A stretch of DNA of 64,000 bases, from NCBI GenBank assembly GCA_938091935.1, contig CALKNV010000026.1:80162-144161 (forward strand), in the 5' to 3' direction. Both the position numbers and the translations under genes were made by a program. Below, one piece after another: positions 18,499-27,680 of this stretch; the first letter of the stretch is position 1, and each line of letters starts with the position of its first letter. The DNA is from an uncultured Pseudomonadales bacterium. GTDB taxonomy: Bacteria; Pseudomonadota; Gammaproteobacteria; Pseudomonadales; Pseudohongiellaceae. The notes below the pieces were generated by a model, which saw nothing but the letters and a program-made list of their open reading frames with translations, searched no databases and was not told the DNA's origin.

Positions 18499-19450
18499 GG
18501 GTCAGTTCTGACAGCACAAAGGGGTAAGCATCTTCCAGCCCCATACTTCGATTCAAGCTATTCAGCATCATCGACAAATCAGACCATTTACCCAGTAACT
18601 GGTCGATATCATCAAATCGCTCGCTTCCCTGCTGCATATCATACTCTGCGGCAGTTTCCAGCGTGTCTACCATGTGCAGATAGTGCGACCATACCTCAGC
18701 CCAGTCTTCGAACGGATGTGCCTGAGCATAGTGACTAATCAAGTTCGGATCTCTAACCATAGAACTCTTGTTAGCATAATATTCCTGCAGCGAGATTGCA
18801 TAATCCTGACGTTCATCGCCAAACAAAGTGCGAAACTCGTCGAGCAAGGCCGGGGAATTCACCAGGCGGTTAAAATAGTAATGGCCGCTCTCGTGTCGAA
18901 AGTGGCCGAGCAAGGTGCGATACAATTCCCCCGTGTACTGTCTGGTAATCTCTCGACTCACCCGATCGGCTTCAATAATATTGATTGTTATCAGACCATT
19001 GGCGTGACCAGTATTCACATGCTCTTCAAACACATGCGGGTTTGTGCGCTTGTCTTCGATAAACTCGAAGGCTAGTCCATCAGGCTCAATATCTTTACTT
19101 TTGACCGGCAGTCGCAGCGTAAGCAAGGAGTAAATCAATCGACGTTTGGCTTGCTCCAGGTTTTTCCACCAGCGCCGACGATCAGGCACCAGTAAGTTTG
19201 GGATCGTGTGATTCAACTGACATGACAGACAGTAGTTGCGGCCAGGATCAGTAACGAACCAGTTACAGACATCGAAATCCGCGGAATTTCGACACAGCGT
19301 TCGAGCTGAATTAGGGGAAACCTTTGTATCCGGATTGAGCGGATACATTCTCAGGTCAGTAGGATCGAAACCCACCTGCTTATCGCAGTTAAGACAGCGG
19401 GTATTTTCGAAAAAAAGGGTTTGGCCGCAACTACAGGAAAAATTTTTCAT
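18455..19450 (-). CDS. Putative zinc-binding metallopeptidase (Peptidase_Mx-like)
   Basis: 331 aa, no signal peptide. An N-terminal zinc-ribbon (CSCG...CLNC, residues 6-22) and further Cys pairs (C53, C62, C74, C77) precede a metallopeptidase core with HESGH at 186-190 and a likely third ligand in WAEVWSHYLH. This fits the putative zinc-binding metallopeptidase family often annotated beside Anbu loci. The start overlaps the alpha-E stop by four bases, so it is the last gene of a three-gene minus-strand operon. It may process a peptide or amide made by the ATP-grasp enzyme; that is inference. Confidence 0.88.
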   Translation of the reverse strand: MKNFSCSCGQTLFFENTRCLNCDKQVGFDPTDLRMYPLNPDTKVSPNSARTLCRNSADFDVCNWFVTDPGRNYCLSCQLNHTIPNLLVPDRRRWWKNLEQAKRRLIYSLLTLRLPVKSKDIEPDGLAFEFIEDKRTNPHVFEEHVNTGHANGLITINIIEADRVSREITRQYTGELYRTLLGHFRHESGHYYFNRLVNSPALLDEFRTLFGDERQDYAISLQEYYANKSSMVRDPNLISHYAQAHPFEDWAEVWSHYLHMVDTLETAAEYDMQQGSERFDDIDQLLGKWSDLSMMLNSLNRSMGLEDAYPFVLSELTLKKLRFVHGLIYPS

Positions 19451-20400
19451 GAATTGCCGGGCAGGAACCAGGTGTCCGCAATTTTAAAGTGCACCTGCGC
19501 GATCTCTTTCTGCACGCTATCCAGGTGACGCACTAAACCGCGGCGTAGCAGGCGATTGACATCAGCATCACGCACGAGTTTTCGAGTCTTGTTAACCTGC
19601 CAGTTAACCTTGTTGCTATTAGGCAAATTTCGCAGCACCTTGGTCATGGTGGTGAGATTGTGTGCAGTTGAGCGCGGGAACTGTTCGTTTTGGAGAAGAA
19701 ATCGAACAACATCTTCACCATTGATGCGCTCTCTCACATGCTGACGGTACATTTGATAAGCGCTGGACGAGCGCAATACATTCATCCACAAAATATTATC
19801 GTAGGGTTCCCTCGCCTCTGGCTCCGCATCCTCAACGTCAAGTTCCGGCATCAGTTTTTGTGAATCCACATCTACAATGCGAGTCGTCATGTCCGCACGC
19901 TCAAGACTACGGCCCAGACGCACAAAACTATATGCCTCGTCGCGGCTCATCGTGCCTGCCATCAAGCCACCAATCTGTTGCGACCTCGAAACGATCTGAT
20001 CCAGAACTTCGTTGCGCTCAGCCCGGCTTATTCCTGCCTCGGCATTGTCACGTGCGAAGTAGTAGAGGCCATTGATTAATTCGAAGGCTTCCGTCGGCAT
20101 GATCTCACGCGTAGTGCGAGCGTTCTCCCGAGCAAAAGCCAACATATCGACAAGCGAAATACCATTTCGCTCCGCCAGAAGAAATCGTACGACGTTGCGC
20201 TCATTCTCTTGCTTGTATTTTTCGGCGAATTGTTCTTCGTGACCAGTTATTTGCACCAGTGTTTGCCAACCCAGTTTAGTCCCTTTGGGCAAGTCCAACT
20301 GTAAGGCAGAAAACACATGCAGCAACCGAGCAACATTCTCAGCACGCTCAAGATAACGTGCTTGCCAGTAAACCCTCTCTGCGACTCTCGAAAGCAGCAT
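19447..20400 (-). CDS. Alpha-E domain protein
   Basis: 317 aa, all-helical, cytoplasmic. The N-terminus MLLSRVAERVYWQARYLERA is the diagnostic start of the alpha-E (DUF403) family. Members occur almost always with circularly permuted ATP-grasp enzymes and often with Anbu and a transglutaminase-like protease; comparative genomics has suggested a role in making or attaching a peptide tag. Here it lies between the ATP-grasp gene (44-base gap) and the metallopeptidase (four-base ATGA overlap). Biochemical role not established. Confidence 0.93.
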   Translation of the reverse strand: MLLSRVAERVYWQARYLERAENVARLLHVFSALQLDLPKGTKLGWQTLVQITGHEEQFAEKYKQENERNVVRFLLAERNGISLVDMLAFARENARTTREIMPTEAFELINGLYYFARDNAEAGISRAERNEVLDQIVSRSQQIGGLMAGTMSRDEAYSFVRLGRSLERADMTTRIVDVDSQKLMPELDVEDAEPEAREPYDNILWMNVLRSSSAYQMYRQHVRERINGEDVVRFLLQNEQFPRSTAHNLTTMTKVLRNLPNSNKVNWQVNKTRKLVRDADVNRLLRRGLVRHLDSVQKEIAQVHFKIADTWFLPGNS

Positions 20401-20444
20401 GCTACAAAGTTTCTCTTTCGGTTGAGTTAGTTGGCAATGAAGCT

Positions 20445-21890
20445 TCAGGCATCATCAACCACCCAGGTATCCTTACTCCCACCGCCCTGAGAGGAATTCA
20501 CCACATAGGAACCTTTTACCATAGCAACCCTGGTGAGGCCGCCCGGTGTAACATATGACTTATCGCCCTGCAGCACAAACGGCCGCAGATCAACATGACG
20601 TGGTTCTACTACCCTATCACCGAGGATAGGAACTGTGGAGAGTGATATAAGCGGTTGCGCCATGTAGTTGCGCGGATCCGCCTTGATCCTGCGACGGAAT
20701 TCCGCCAATTCCTTCTTGCTTGCCTGGGGTCCGATAAGCATGCCGTATCCACCTGACTCGTTGGCAGGTTTGACCACCAATTTGTCAAGATTCTCAAGCA
20801 CATGCTGACGCTGGCTTCTATCTATACAGAGATAGCTGGGCACATTGGCCAGAATCGGATCTTCATCAAGATAGTACTTTATAATTTCTGGCACATAAGT
20901 GTAGATAATCTTGTCATCGGCTACGCCGGCGCCTGGCGCATTCGCCAGCGCCACGTTGCCCTTTTTCCAGGCATTGAAAAGGCCGCGAACCCCTAGAACA
21001 GAATCCTTATTAAACACCGCTGGATCGATAAACATGTCGTCGATACGGCGGTAGATCACATCAACCTGCGACAAGCCATCTATGGTGCGCATATAGACCT
21101 TGTCATCTTCAACAACCAGATCACCACCTTCCACGAGTTCAGCACCCATACGTTGCGCGAGATAGGAATGCTCGAAATACGCGGAATTAAATACTCCCGG
21201 CGTCAATACCACGACCTCAGGATGCTTGACCTGTCTCGGTGACAATGACGACAGCATATCCAGAAGTTCTGCCGGATAATCGGCTACCGGCCTGATGCTG
21301 TAGTCATCTGCAAACAGTTCTGGAAACGTGCGTTTGGTGACACGACGATTCTCAACCATGTAGGAAACGCCAGACGGCACCCGCAGATTGTCCTCAAGGA
21401 CATAAAACTGACCATCATCTCCCTTGATTAAATCCGTGCCACAAATATGTGCCCAGACGTTGTACTTGGGCTTCATGCCCAGGCACTGTTTGCGGAAATT
21501 GCCTGAATCCATGATCAGGTCTTTGGGAACAATCTTGTCCTTTAGGATTTTTTGATCGTTATAGATATCATGAATGAAACAGTTAAGTGCCTCCAGCCTT
21601 TGCTGTAAACCTTTACTGGTTTGATCCCACTCAGAACCAGTTATGAGTCGCGGAATGATATCCATGGGCCATTCACGATCTATATTGCCGGCGTCACTAT
21701 AGACCGTAAACGAAATACCCATAGTTTTAATTGCGAGCTCTGCTGCCGTCTTCTTTTGCTGCAACTCCTCATGGGTGAGGGAACGCAAATAACCCGCAAG
21801 ACGCCTGGCCGGTTTACGCGCATAGCCCGGGCTGCTGATTATCTCATCAAAAAATTTGCCAGGGTTGTAGGTCTTCCAATTAACACGCAT
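20445..21890 (-). CDS. Circularly permuted ATP-grasp protein
   Basis: 481 aa. The family signatures MDSGNFRKQCLGM, VLEDNLRVPSGVSYM, GVRGLFNAWKKGNVALANAP, GAGVADDK and KPANESGGYGM are evident, identifying the type 2 circularly permuted ATP-grasp group (DUF404/DUF407). ATP-grasp enzymes join a carboxylate to an amine through an acyl-phosphate, so a ligase making a peptide-like bond is expected; the substrate is unknown. It is the first gene of the minus-strand operon with alpha-E and the zinc peptidase, convergent to Anbu. Confidence 0.93.
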   Translation of the reverse strand: MRVNWKTYNPGKFFDEIISSPGYARKPARRLAGYLRSLTHEELQQKKTAAELAIKTMGISFTVYSDAGNIDREWPMDIIPRLITGSEWDQTSKGLQQRLEALNCFIHDIYNDQKILKDKIVPKDLIMDSGNFRKQCLGMKPKYNVWAHICGTDLIKGDDGQFYVLEDNLRVPSGVSYMVENRRVTKRTFPELFADDYSIRPVADYPAELLDMLSSLSPRQVKHPEVVVLTPGVFNSAYFEHSYLAQRMGAELVEGGDLVVEDDKVYMRTIDGLSQVDVIYRRIDDMFIDPAVFNKDSVLGVRGLFNAWKKGNVALANAPGAGVADDKIIYTYVPEIIKYYLDEDPILANVPSYLCIDRSQRQHVLENLDKLVVKPANESGGYGMLIGPQASKKELAEFRRRIKADPRNYMAQPLISLSTVPILGDRVVEPRHVDLRPFVLQGDKSYVTPGGLTRVAMVKGSYVVNSSQGGGSKDTWVVDDA

Positions 21891-22009
21891 AGAATAAAAT
21901 TGAGGGCTCGGCGGTGAATGAGATATTGCTACTTAAGCTAACTGATCGAGCCAGCCTCCGCAAGTTGTCGCACCTTGGGGCGGCCATATTTGAAACCCTT
22001 CGCTCTAAA

Positions 22010-23791
22010 CTATAAAGGCCAGAATAAAAGCAGAAGCGGAATAGCCACGGTAACAATAATAATTTCCAGTGGTAACCCCATACGCCAATAGTCGCCAAAG
22101 CGATAGCCTCCCGGCCCCATGATCAATGCATTATTCTGGTGCCCTATCGGTGTGAGGAAGGCACAGGATGCACCCACTGCAACCGCCATAAGAAAGGCAT
22201 CCGGATTGTGTCCAAGGCTGGTTGCGATATTGTATGAAATAGGCGCCATCAAGATCGCGGTGGCGGCATTGTTCAATACATCTGAAACGGTCATCGTGAT
22301 TATGAGGATAACCGCAAGGATCACTGCGGGAGAGAGGTCTCCCACTACCGCCAGGATTCCGGCCACCAATAAGTCGGTGGTTCCGGTTTGCTGCAGCGCG
22401 CCGCCCAGAGGAATCATGGCGCCCAATAAAATTACCACGGGCCAATCGACAACGTCATAGAATTCCCGTACGGGCACAATTTGACTCACCGCCATAGCAA
22501 CTGTGGCAATGCCTAGTGCCAGTTGAATAGGCAACAAACCAAATGCAGTCGCCACAATCGCACTTAAAAAGATTAGCAGTGCATGCAAAGCCTTCTTTTT
22601 GTCTTTGGTACTAAGATCCCGTTTAGCCAGTGGATAGCAAGCCATCTTCACGATAGAGTCATCCATCACATCGCTCTCACCATGCAATAGCAGTACATCG
22701 CCTGTTTTAATCACAAAGTCTCGGAGTCGACTCTGATGTGGCACCCCGGAGCGAGAAACTGCGAGCAAGCTAACGTCATAATTTCGATTAAACCGCTTTT
22801 CTTTAGGTGTTTTACCGACTAGTGGCGAATTCGCCGACACAACCACTTCAGCCAGTGTAGTGTTAGCCGCGTGCTCAAGCTCATTTTGCTGGTTCAACGC
22901 TGTATGCATGCTAAGGGAGTATGTCTTGGCAAACTCCTGCACATCATCATGGGAACCCTGAATCATCAAATAATCTCCCTCTCGCACGCCACGACGGCGA
23001 TCGGGCGGCGCGAATTCCTCTTTGCCTCGAATCATAGCGATCAGATCCATCTTCTGCTCTACCAGCATGTCTTTCAGCTTACCGGCACGTAACTTGTTCT
23101 CAACTATTTCGGAGCCTTCTCCGACCTTTGTTTCGAATAAGTATTCCTCGATATCAAACAAATCGAGTCCCGCACTATTTTTCCTCACTTTTACTAGATG
23201 CCAGCCGCCCAGCAACATGAATGCGATACCGAACAACGCGACTCCCCCACCTACTGGTGCAAAATCGAACATGCTAAAGGCTTCGCCAGTCATTTCCTGC
23301 CGAAAGCTCGCGATAAGAATATTGGGGGGCGTACCAATCAGAGTCACCAGCCCTCCAAGAATCGATCCAAAAGACAACGGCATCAGAACAGCTGCAGGTG
23401 GCCGTCCAGCTTTAATTGCAGACTGGATAGCCACTGGCATTAGCAGCGCCAGGGCACCCACATTATTCATAAACATTGACAGAATTGCTGCCAAAAAAGT
23501 AAGCACTGCAATATGGAGTAATGGATGGTTTGATACAGGATCGATTAAAGGAATCAAGTAATCCACAGCACCAGACTTGGTCAAGCCAAAACTGACAATA
23601 AGCACGAGCACTACCGTGATTGTAGCTGGGCTACCAAAGCCGCTGAACAAATCAGTCTGAGGAACCAGCCCAAACAGGCTCGCCGTGAACAATGCGCCTA
23701 GCGCAACTATGTCATAGCGCCAGCGTCCCCAGACCAAAAGACCCAGCAGTGCCAGCAGGATCGCGAGCAAAACACCTTGATCAACGGTCAA
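22010..23791 (-). CDS. SLC13/DASS-family permease with TrkA-C domains
   Basis: 593 aa inner-membrane transporter. N-terminal and C-terminal blocks of membrane helices carry the signatures LSMFMNNVGALALLMP, GSILGGLVTLIGTPPNIL and SDVLNNAATAILMAPI; between them, about residues 205-385, are two soluble TrkA-C (RCK-C) modules, as in sodium/sulfate- or citrate-type permeases of the YbiR/SLC13 group. The start is a TTG that overlaps the TGA of the upstream FAH gene (TTGA), implying coupled translation. Substrate unknown; sulfate, thiosulfate or dicarboxylates are options. Confidence 0.92.
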   Translation of the reverse strand: MTVDQGVLLAILLALLGLLVWGRWRYDIVALGALFTASLFGLVPQTDLFSGFGSPATITVVLVLIVSFGLTKSGAVDYLIPLIDPVSNHPLLHIAVLTFLAAILSMFMNNVGALALLMPVAIQSAIKAGRPPAAVLMPLSFGSILGGLVTLIGTPPNILIASFRQEMTGEAFSMFDFAPVGGGVALFGIAFMLLGGWHLVKVRKNSAGLDLFDIEEYLFETKVGEGSEIVENKLRAGKLKDMLVEQKMDLIAMIRGKEEFAPPDRRRGVREGDYLMIQGSHDDVQEFAKTYSLSMHTALNQQNELEHAANTTLAEVVVSANSPLVGKTPKEKRFNRNYDVSLLAVSRSGVPHQSRLRDFVIKTGDVLLLHGESDVMDDSIVKMACYPLAKRDLSTKDKKKALHALLIFLSAIVATAFGLLPIQLALGIATVAMAVSQIVPVREFYDVVDWPVVILLGAMIPLGGALQQTGTTDLLVAGILAVVGDLSPAVILAVILIITMTVSDVLNNAATAILMAPISYNIATSLGHNPDAFLMAVAVGASCAFLTPIGHQNNALIMGPGGYRFGDYWRMGLPLEIIIVTVAIPLLLLFWPL

Positions 23792-24486
23792 TTGCCCGGC
23801 CCTGCTGTAATTTCAAACTCAATCTCACCCACATTCTCAACGGCCGCGGTAATCCTGTCCCCCGTGCCGATTGCGGATACTCCGGCTGGCGTGCCGGTAA
23901 AAATGAGGTCACCGGCCTTCAATTCGTAATAACGGGACAGTTCAACAATGATCTCGGTCACTGACCAGATCATGTCAGAAAGTCTCGCATCCTGTTTAGT
24001 CTCCCCGTTAACGGCAAGCCAGATTCGACCATCCTCCAGCTCCCCATTTTCAGATGGCTTAATTTTTGAGATTGGTGCTGACGCATCAAAACCCTTGGCT
24101 GTATCCCAAGGCTTGCCGTTTGCTTTTGCCGTCGCCTGCAAATCGCGCCGTGTAAAATCGATCCCAACGGCATAGCCGTAAATCGTGCTTGCTGCTTGCA
24201 GCGGCTTGATATTGCGGCCGCCTCCGCCGAGGGCAATAACCAACTCAACCTCATAGTGCAGGTTATCGGTAGCGGAAGCATAAGGCACCACCGCGTTGTC
24301 CGTGACGATCGCATCTGCGGGCTTGCTGAAGAATACGGGGGGACTGGATTTAGGGTCTCCACCCATCTCCTTCACATGATCACTGTAATTCTGCCCGACA
24401 CAATAGATGCGATGCACTGGAAAATTCAGGTCAGAACCCTGAACAGAAATTTGCGGGGTTGGGGTTGGATCGAAAACAAACGCCAT
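23788..24486 (-). CDS. Fumarylacetoacetate hydrolase family protein
   Basis: 232 aa single-domain FAH protein, divalent-metal dependent; relatives hydrolyse acylpyruvates or decarboxylate oxaloacetate. IYCVGQNYSDHVKEMG, PPVFFSKPADAIV, LHYEVELVIALG (metal-binding Glu pair), YAVGIDFTRRDLQ and LIFTGTPAGVSAIGTGD are all in place, so an active enzyme is expected. The pattern is closest to acylpyruvase/maleylpyruvate-hydrolase-like members. It overlaps the permease start by four bases, suggesting that permease and hydrolase act on related carboxylates. Confidence 0.93.
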   Translation of the reverse strand: MAFVFDPTPTPQISVQGSDLNFPVHRIYCVGQNYSDHVKEMGGDPKSSPPVFFSKPADAIVTDNAVVPYASATDNLHYEVELVIALGGGGRNIKPLQAASTIYGYAVGIDFTRRDLQATAKANGKPWDTAKGFDASAPISKIKPSENGELEDGRIWLAVNGETKQDARLSDMIWSVTEIIVELSRYYELKAGDLIFTGTPAGVSAIGTGDRITAAVENVGEIEFEITAGPGN

Positions 24487-24552
24487 GCTTAAACTCGTTA
24501 AATAAATAAGAAATTAGTCTGTTTGGTAGCGGAGTTGATAGAAATGCCTGAT

Positions 24553-25362
24553 TTAGCGGTTGCCACATCCAAGCTGCGAAATCAGCTCATTTCCCTGTCG
24601 AGATTCTATACCTGGATATAATGCCAGGGACACTGCACTCTCAACTGTTTCAAGCCTGCTGAGTTGCGCGCAAAAATGCGCATGCGGCGGCAATTCAGCA
24701 TCAAACAGGAACGTCGCCACATTTGCGCCATCACTGATGGCCTTGAAGAAACCCATCCCGTTACCCTCTATGTCCGAGTCCCTGCCATCGTCAACAGTAA
24801 TGGGGCCAGTGACGACATAGAGCGTTGGCCCCAGTGCGGCAAGTTCATTGATGGCCTGATCCAGCCCCGACCAGGCACCAACGCGGAGCGGCTGCGGCAA
24901 CGCGGACATATTGCTCAACAGGTTTAATTCAGACCAGTATGGTGTGCCGGCAAAACTCGTCAAGGGCGCCAACCGCCCGCGGTCTTCTGATACCAGCTGC
25001 ACTTCACTGATACGATACTCTCGGTCCTGGGCGCTACTCAGATCCGGCTGAACAAAGTTAGCGGCTGGCGAGCTAATCTGCAGCCTGACTTCGGCATCTA
25101 GCAACTCATCATCCAGCCAATACCTTGGCAGCAACGAAGCCACTCCCACGGAGTCAGGCAGGACCCTATACGCCACCCACTCCACTGCGCCTGTTTGCGG
25201 CACTATGGAAGCGGCATACAGGTGATGCAAGACAATCTCATTGTCCTGCTCAGAAACAGTGGGACAAGCCTTCAGGCAGTGACTGATGTGAACTTGCTGC
25301 GCATTAACCCAGTTAGGCAGGAGCAGACAGACGCTAACCCATGGGATAAAGTATTTGCGCAT
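24553..25362 (-). CDS. NUC1-family nuclease homologue with altered active site
   Basis: 269 aa, exported (signal RKYFIPWVSVCLLLPNWVNA). Similar throughout to the Serratia nuclease fold: paired N-terminal Cys, EWVAYRV, then DRGRLAPLTSFAG, LNLLSNMSALPQ, LYVVTGPI and a C-terminal LISQLGCG. In active members the DRGH His is the general base and an Asn in the following LN..AW segment holds Mg2+. Here both are Arg (R130 in DRGR, R160 in LRVGAW), so nuclease activity is doubtful. I took the ATG at 25362 behind AAGAGG; the frame opens at a TTG at 25398. It overlaps the aldo/keto reductase end by 29 bases. Confidence 0.82.
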   Translation of the reverse strand: MRKYFIPWVSVCLLLPNWVNAQQVHISHCLKACPTVSEQDNEIVLHHLYAASIVPQTGAVEWVAYRVLPDSVGVASLLPRYWLDDELLDAEVRLQISSPAANFVQPDLSSAQDREYRISEVQLVSEDRGRLAPLTSFAGTPYWSELNLLSNMSALPQPLRVGAWSGLDQAINELAALGPTLYVVTGPITVDDGRDSDIEGNGMGFFKAISDGANVATFLFDAELPPHAHFCAQLSRLETVESAVSLALYPGIESRQGNELISQLGCGNR

Positions 25363-26353
25363 GGACCTCTTCGCACTGTTGTAGAACTTCTTCGTCAAGC
25401 GTGACGTCCAGTGCAGCCAGGGAATCTACCAACTGTTCTGCCGTGCGCGCACCGATGATGGTCGACGCGACGAAATCATGCTGCATACTCCATGCAGTCG
25501 CCAGGGTGACTGGCGCCAGACCTGCTGCATCTGCTATTTCAAGATAACTGGCAGTGCTGGCAAGAGTACCCTCGTTGAGAAAACGATCTGCCATCGTCCG
25601 CTGCCTTTTTTCACTGGCCTTTTGGTATTCGGCGAATCTCGAATTTACGGGCATTTCGCCAGCGTTATATTTCCCGGATAGAATCCCACCGCCTATGGGT
25701 GAATAAGGTAACAGTGACACCTGCTCCTGTAGACAAACATTGGCTAATTCATCCAAAAATCGACGGTTAAGCAGGGAGAAATTATTCTGAATGGACTGGA
25801 ATCGGGACCAGCCCTCGTAGTCCGCGACAGTATTTGCCTTGGTTAATCCATAGGCGCTGTCATTTGACGTGCCAAGGTAACGAACCTTACCAGCCTCAAC
25901 CAGTCGATCAAGCGCCTCCATGGATTCATCAATTGGTACCACCGTGTCGGGCCAGTGCACCTGGTATAGGTCAATGTAGTCAACACCAAGCCGCCGTAGA
26001 CTGCCTTCGATAGCTGCTTCCACATGATGGCGATCTATTGCCGTAAAGCCTTGCCTAATAGGAGGTACGAACCAACCGGACGCAGCACCGGCCACCTTAG
26101 TTGCCAGGATTAGTGCATCTCGTGGCTTGGTTTTGATCCACTGACCGAAAATCTCCTCGGTCAGACCCGCCAGCTCAGCCGTTGGCGGTACCGGGTAGAC
26201 TTCTGCCGTGTCATAGAAATTGATGCCGCGATCAAATGCTGTATCCAGAATACGGAAAGATTCATTCTTGTCGCTCCAGGTACCAAAACCCATGGTGCCC
26301 ATGCAAATGGGAGTTACCCGAAGACCGCTACTGCCAATATATCGATATTCCAT
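25334..26353 (-). CDS. Aldo/keto reductase
   Basis: 339 aa TIM-barrel NADPH-dependent oxidoreductase. Catalytic tetrad is visible: Asp and Tyr in NFYDTAEVYPV, Lys in LILATKV, His in YQVHWPD. Cofactor-loop GARTAEQL near the C-terminus fits the YajO/Tas-like class of longer family members. The ATG at 26353 (MEYRYIGSSGLRVTPICMG) is the family-typical start; a GTG six codons upstream is in frame. The downstream nuclease-like gene starts inside its 3' end. Substrate not predictable. Confidence 0.93.
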   Translation of the reverse strand: MEYRYIGSSGLRVTPICMGTMGFGTWSDKNESFRILDTAFDRGINFYDTAEVYPVPPTAELAGLTEEIFGQWIKTKPRDALILATKVAGAASGWFVPPIRQGFTAIDRHHVEAAIEGSLRRLGVDYIDLYQVHWPDTVVPIDESMEALDRLVEAGKVRYLGTSNDSAYGLTKANTVADYEGWSRFQSIQNNFSLLNRRFLDELANVCLQEQVSLLPYSPIGGGILSGKYNAGEMPVNSRFAEYQKASEKRQRTMADRFLNEGTLASTASYLEIADAAGLAPVTLATAWSMQHDFVASTIIGARTAEQLVDSLAALDVTLDEEVLQQCEEVHAQILYPMG

Positions 26354-26442
26354 AGTCCTTGTTTTAACCACTCCTGGTGTTTACTGCTTTTTTAAAACAA
26401 CCCTTTAGGTCAATTCATGCCTGGACACGCATAACTCACGTC

Positions 26443-27543
26443 TTACAGTGGCGGACAGTCATCACCTAGATAACCTGTGCCACCACAATAGCCAGTATCC
26501 TGCAGCTGAACTCGAATGCCATCTGGATCACTGAAATAGAGCTCCGGCGTTCCACCCTCGGCGCCACCTCGATTCGGCATGCGCATGCTAATCCAGTGCA
26601 TCATAGCTTGGGTATCGCTGGGATCCTCCCGAGCACGAAGCCCATAGTCAGTCAATTGCGCGAGGATAGTCTCCACATCAAAGTTGGTTACGCTGAAACA
26701 GACGTGATCGATGCGGCCAGGCGCCTCGGGTGTACCTGGAACATCGCCTCCGACATACATCAGAAACTGAATGCCATCACCAACTCCGATTACTGGTGAA
26801 GTTGGCCCCTGATAGGCCTGGTAAGACTTCCCAAAAGCCCTGGTATAAAAGTCATTGGCGCGATCGCGGTTGCCCATGAAATTGGTAAAGTGGCTGTAAT
26901 CTACGAGGCGAAACATGCCTGGCCCTGGCGCGGCCTCTACGTCCGAACAAGTCTCACCCAACACGCCCGAACCACCGCAATAGGCTTCGCTGCTCAGGTG
27001 ATAAATAATGCCTTCACGATCCGCGAAATAGAGCTCTCGAGTTGCCCCATATTCTTTTACCCAGGATGTTGAGGCCAGCGCTAATCTGTCTTCCAGTCTC
27101 TGCGGCGATCTTGCCTGGCGAATGCCAAAATTTTCCAGCTGGGACCGCACGCTATCCACATTGAAGTCAGCTACGCTCAGGCCAATATGACTAAAGCCAG
27201 GCTGCTCTCCGGCAGCAGCTGGCGACAAGGAAAAAAAGTGCGGCCCGTCACCAACTCGGAGCATGACTTGCTCCCCCCTGCGCGCCTGCACTGGCGCACC
27301 GAAGAGATCCTGATAGAACTTCAGGGAGCGACTGACGTCCGACACTCTGATGTCGAATGAATGGATCTTTTGCACAGCCACGGGCACTGGAGATTGGGCC
27401 AGAGCCGGCGGTGCTACAGCCATTAAGGATAGATATTTGAGGAAATGTCTGCGATCCAGACCTGAAGGCCTGTGATCGAACCCATGTGTTAGTGCGGCAG
27501 GAATAACTGCGCTGTTTGATTTTGATTTATTTATTCTTGTCAT
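26443..27543 (-). CDS. Tat-exported double VOC-domain protein
   Basis: 366 aa. A twin-arginine signal (DRRHFLKYLSLMAVAPPALA, 30-49) precedes two vicinal-oxygen-chelate domains, about 55-185 and 212-350. Both carry candidate metal ligands: HSFDIRV, HIGLSV and ELYFADREG in the first, SHFTNF, HVCFSV and ELYFSDPDG in the second. Each domain ends with the same Cys element, YCGGSGVLGETC (C189/C199) and YCGGTGYLGDDC (C353/C363). VOC enzymes include dioxygenases, glyoxalases and isomerases; export by Tat suggests the metal is loaded in the cytoplasm. Reaction unknown. Confidence 0.9.
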   Translation of the reverse strand: MTRINKSKSNSAVIPAALTHGFDHRPSGLDRRHFLKYLSLMAVAPPALAQSPVPVAVQKIHSFDIRVSDVSRSLKFYQDLFGAPVQARRGEQVMLRVGDGPHFFSLSPAAAGEQPGFSHIGLSVADFNVDSVRSQLENFGIRQARSPQRLEDRLALASTSWVKEYGATRELYFADREGIIYHLSSEAYCGGSGVLGETCSDVEAAPGPGMFRLVDYSHFTNFMGNRDRANDFYTRAFGKSYQAYQGPTSPVIGVGDGIQFLMYVGGDVPGTPEAPGRIDHVCFSVTNFDVETILAQLTDYGLRAREDPSDTQAMMHWISMRMPNRGGAEGGTPELYFSDPDGIRVQLQDTGYCGGTGYLGDDCPPL

Positions 27544-27680
27544 GATACGGAACCCCGAAACAGACTCGCATCATAGCCAGTGGCGGGGGCAATCGTCCAG
27601 CGGGGCCAGCATCCAGCAGAGACCCGCGTTCAGCAGGGTCCGACGCGCTGCAGATCCACGCTTATCTTGCAAGGGCCAGG

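Noticed and set aside
23022..23561. 179-codon plus-strand frame
   Set aside because: Antisense to the SLC13 permease; Asn/Ser/Ile-rich translation typical of a shadow frame.
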